The notes under the pieces are model-generated. The model saw nothing but the letters and a program-made list of their open reading frames with translations. It searched no databases and was not told the origin of the DNA. DNA of 64,000 nt from Onthophagus taurus (lineage: Eukaryota > Arthropoda > Insecta > Coleoptera > Scarabaeidae): positions 14,322,001 to 14,386,000 of the forward strand of contig NC_091973.1 of the NCBI RefSeq assembly GCF_036711975.1. The letters are read 5' to 3'. A program made the position numbers and the translations under genes. Every line of letters starts with the position of its first letter. Position 1 is the stretch's first letter. Positions 62,416 to 64,000 of this stretch are shown piece after piece.

Positions 62416-63090
62416 ATGGCTGGTAAAACGCGTTCAGCGGCCTTGTCTGTATCAGACAAAGATGATTTTGTTAAGTCGTGCATTATCGACATTGTTAAAG
62501 ATAAAGACTTCTTAAAAATTTTGCGCGACACGATTTCGAAGGAGGTGGAACGTGTTTTTTCGGAAAAAGTCAGGTTCCTTCACGACCGGATCGAGCAACT
62601 GAGCCAGGAAAACATCGTACTGGTCGCGAGGTGTGACGACTTGGAACAATACTCGCGGCGATCCAGTGTGCGTATTAATGGCTTGAAAAAAAGCCCTCCA
62701 AGTGAAGTTGAAAAATCGGTTCTTAAGCTGTTTAATGAAACTATGAACCTTAAAATCGATCAAAGTGCTATCGACCGATGTCACGCTGTTGGTCAGCAGA
62801 CTAAACATGGAACGCAAACTGTCCTTGTCAAGTTTGTGAGTTACAGGGATCGGCGGATGGTTATGATTAATAGAAAACAGCTCAAGGGAAAGAAAATATC
62901 TATAGCGGAGGATTTAACTAGAGAGCGCTTCCGTTTGTATCGCGAGGCGGTTAACCGGTTTGATTTTAAGGCTGTCTGGACTCTGGATGGCTCGATTTTT
63001 GTAAATTACAAAGGAAACAAAACTAAGGTGAGGTCCCTCGGCGATCTGGATCAGCTAAGTGCCTCTCAGAGTGAATTACACGCAAATTAA
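62416..63090 (+). CDS. Non-LTR retrotransposon ORF1 protein
   Basis: 224 residues from ATG 62,416 (MAGKTRSAALSV). A coiled-coil segment (LHDRIEQLSQENIVLVARCDDLEQYSRR, about 60-87, given here in part) is followed by the conserved RRSSVRINGL and AIDRCHAVG, then VLVKFVSYRDRRMVM and ISIAEDLTRERFRLY. This is the RRM/CTD-like nucleic-acid chaperone architecture of L1-ORF1p-like proteins in Jockey/CR1-group and related elements. It coats the element RNA. Intact. ORF2 starts 345 bp downstream. Confidence 0.8.
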   Translation: MAGKTRSAALSVSDKDDFVKSCIIDIVKDKDFLKILRDTISKEVERVFSEKVRFLHDRIEQLSQENIVLVARCDDLEQYSRRSSVRINGLKKSPPSEVEKSVLKLFNETMNLKIDQSAIDRCHAVGQQTKHGTQTVLVKFVSYRDRRMVMINRKQLKGKKISIAEDLTRERFRLYREAVNRFDFKAVWTLDGSIFVNYKGNKTKVRSLGDLDQLSASQSELHAN

Positions 63091-63435
63091 TTTTTCTATC
63101 TTGTTGTTGCAAGTAAGCTCTCCTTATATGCTTGTTAAGTTGCTTAAATTAAATCTATGGTTCTTCGCGCTACCCTTTGTTTTCGTTATATCTTTTATAA
63201 GTTTTGATTCTTTTTTTTTTTTTTTACTAATCCAGTTTATACCTAATTTTACTTACGTTATTCTTCATAAAACGCGGTGCGCAGAGGCATTGTTCGCGGA
63301 TTACTTTTGTGCGTTATTACTGAATGCTTATTATAGAGTGGCTTGTTTGAATTATTATTTTTCTTTTATTTATTAATTTTTTTTTTTTTTTGTTGCTTTA
63401 TTTTTTATTATTTAATTTTTTTGAGTCTCTCTCTC

Positions 63436-64000
63436 ATGGCTGCTTTTTGCGGGTTGGCTGTTGCTCACCTGAATGTCCGTTCACTCGTGGCTCATTTTGA
63501 CTGTGTACGTCACGTTATCCTGGAAAATAACTTTTCCATTTTTGCTTTATCTGAAAGTTGGCTCTCAGCAGATATCTCTAGCGATCTGGTTAGCATCCCT
63601 GGCTATCGTCTCTATCGACAGGATCGTGTTGGTAGAGGGGGAGGGGTTGCAATATACGTGCAGGACGGATTGAAATCTACTTTGCTGGAAAGTAGTAATT
63701 CAATTGAGCAATGCTGGATATCCTTCACTATAAATAAAATAAAAATTTGTTTAGGTGTCAGTTATAGATCTGAATTGCACAAGAAAAGGTTTTATATTGA
63801 CGAGCTGGAAACCACGCTCTCCTTAATCCGTCCCTGCTATGATCTCTGTGTCTTGTGTGGTGACTTCAATATTAACTTGCTTGATTTGGCTGACACATAC
63901 TGCGATGAGTTTCTGACGATGCTTGGGAACTTTGATCTGTCATTAACCATTGATCAGCCGACTAGGATAACTGCCACTAAGTGTAGCCTAATTGATGCAA
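63436..64000 (+). CDS. LINE ORF2, endonuclease domain, partial at window end
   Basis: Open from ATG 63,436 (MAAFCGLAVAHLNVRSL) to the last base, 188 codons. It shows the AP-like endonuclease order: HLNVRSL, FALSESWLSADI, GYRLYRQDRVGRGGGVAIYV, LGVSYRS, VLCGDFNINLLDL and QPTRITATKCSLIDA. Catalytic Glu (SESW), Asp and Asn (GDFN) are present. RT lies beyond the window. With ORF1 intact, this could be a full-length LINE. The type is Jockey/CR1 by motif style. Confidence 0.88.
   Translation, partial: MAAFCGLAVAHLNVRSLVAHFDCVRHVILENNFSIFALSESWLSADISSDLVSIPGYRLYRQDRVGRGGGVAIYVQDGLKSTLLESSNSIEQCWISFTINKIKICLGVSYRSELHKKRFYIDELETTLSLIRPCYDLCVLCGDFNINLLDLADTYCDEFLTMLGNFDLSLTIDQPTRITATKCSLIDA

Overview
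This is a repeat-rich stretch of an animal genome, most likely an insect or other arthropod. The evidence is the mix of BEL/Pao, Ty3/Gypsy, Penelope-like and Jockey/CR1-type retroelements, primer-binding sites that fit animal tRNA-Tyr, tRNA-Ser and tRNA-Trp 3' ends, and apparent GT-AG introns of only 52-79 nt. I found no convincing host gene. Almost everything is a mobile element or a virus-like element.

Layout. 1-411: 3' end of a Jockey/CR1-type LINE. 1,206-2,389: relic of a MULE/SWIM zinc-finger protein. 2,381-11,331: a head-to-head Penelope-like element (PLE) split by an intact BEL/Pao retrotransposon (4,112-10,481, identical LTRs, 5-bp target duplication, 1,689-residue polyprotein). 11,483-46,229: a Polinton/Maverick (adintovirus-like), described below. 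46,235-49,391: Gypsy, PLE, BEL and LINE scraps. 49,392-55,943: a second, decayed BEL element. 56,068-58,760: nested PLE pieces. 59,247-62,117: LINE and PLE remnants. 62,416-64,000: the start of a LINE with ORF1 and an endonuclease domain, running off the window.

The Polinton is the core of the window. Without later insertions it is about 17.2 kb, bounded by TIRs of about 580 bp that begin with AG and carry a perfect 22-bp hairpin at each tip. On + it encodes protein-primed-type DNA polymerase B. On - it encodes, from right to left, a 299-residue protein, a 74-residue protein, a phospholipase A2 core protein, an adenain-like protease, the penton/minor capsid protein, a small Arg-rich ORF, the major capsid protein, two small Cys/His proteins, a 333-residue protein, a coiled-coil/PPPY protein, the A32/FtsK-type packaging ATPase, two conserved unknowns and a retroviral-type integrase. 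Together these give replication (PolB), insertion (integrase), capsid assembly and maturation (MCP, penton, protease), packaging (ATPase) and probable endosome escape (PLA2). The copy is dead: one Gypsy element sits in PolB, another sits in MCP and was itself hit by a PLE array, and PolB and MCP also carry a frameshift and a stop codon.

The most novel signal is splicing inside the Polinton. Upstream of the 333-residue ORF lies an AUG-free leader cut by five consecutive consensus introns. A second leader, upstream of the 299-residue ORF, has two introns, and the second one assembles the start codon (A|TG). PolB and the coiled-coil/PPPY gene also contain frame-preserving introns. Several ORFs lack an in-frame ATG but sit beside plausible 3' splice sites. 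This resembles the spliced leaders of adenovirus late genes and deserves RNA evidence. A second signal is a set of hammerhead-ribozyme-like motifs in all PLE terminal repeats, one pair showing a compensatory base-pair change.
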